Positions 5,645 to 5,646 of a DNA stretch of 5,646 bases are shown here, piece after piece. Made by a program: the position numbers and the translations under genes. The DNA is from an uncultured Bacteroidales bacterium (lineage in GTDB: Bacteria > Bacteroidota > Bacteroidia > Bacteroidales > P3), in assembly GCA_946540365.1 (NCBI GenBank), contig CAMNIH010000113.1, forward strand, positions 1 to 5,646, in the 5' to 3' direction. Position 1 is the first letter of the stretch; every line of letters begins with the position of its first letter. The notes below the pieces were generated by a model. It saw only the letters and a list, made by a program, of their open reading frames with translations, was not told where the DNA came from and searched no databases.

Positions 5645-5646
5645 AA

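Overview
The window looks like a GC-rich chromosome segment from a Bacteroidales-type bacterium (phylum Bacteroidota), probably gut-associated. The reasons are: a secreted GH3/GH29 glycosidase pair; a DksA/TraR-like protein that has lost its zinc cysteines; an S16 protein with a long Ala/Glu-rich tail; a TAnnTTTG-type -7 box; and no usable Shine-Dalgarno sites. I cannot place it to genus from sequence alone.

Layout. Positions 1-999 (+) hold the 3' part of a GH3 beta-glycosidase gene that is open at the window edge. Its first ~190 bases are a run of 17-bp GC-rich palindromes spaced exactly 27 bp apart. They sit in frame inside the gene, with the left part of the array inverted relative to the right part. 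Positions 996-2288 (+) hold a secreted GH29 alpha-L-fucosidase that overlaps the GH3 stop by ATGA. Positions 2316-3977 (+) hold a double-ATPase ABC protein of the oligopeptide/dipeptide type. Its stop overlaps, tail to tail, the stop of a (-) strand DksA/TraR-like gene (3974-4378). Further right, also on (-), are rimM (4449-4982) and rpsP (5093-5644). A good intrinsic terminator (5028-5057) lies between rpsP and rimM.

Function. The left part is carbohydrate catabolism: GH3 and GH29 are translationally coupled and would remove terminal sugars (probably xylose or glucose, and fucose) from glycans or their oligosaccharides in the periplasm. The ABC ATPase would power peptide or other small-molecule transport, with permeases encoded elsewhere. 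The right part is housekeeping: ribosomal protein S16, the 30S maturation factor RimM, and a probable RNA-polymerase secondary-channel regulator.

The most unusual element is the mirrored, in-frame palindrome array in the GH3 gene. It resembles REP/BIME-like or Rickettsia-palindromic-element-like sequence tolerated inside a protein, and adds at least ~64 low-complexity residues just before a core beta-strand of the GH3 C-domain. Secondary points are a short GH29 C-terminus, the cysteine-poor DksA-like protein, a 13-bp direct repeat built into the rpsP-rimM terminator, and a perfect hairpin overlapping the dksA-like promoter. No RNA genes, CRISPR arrays, transposase genes or defence genes are visible.
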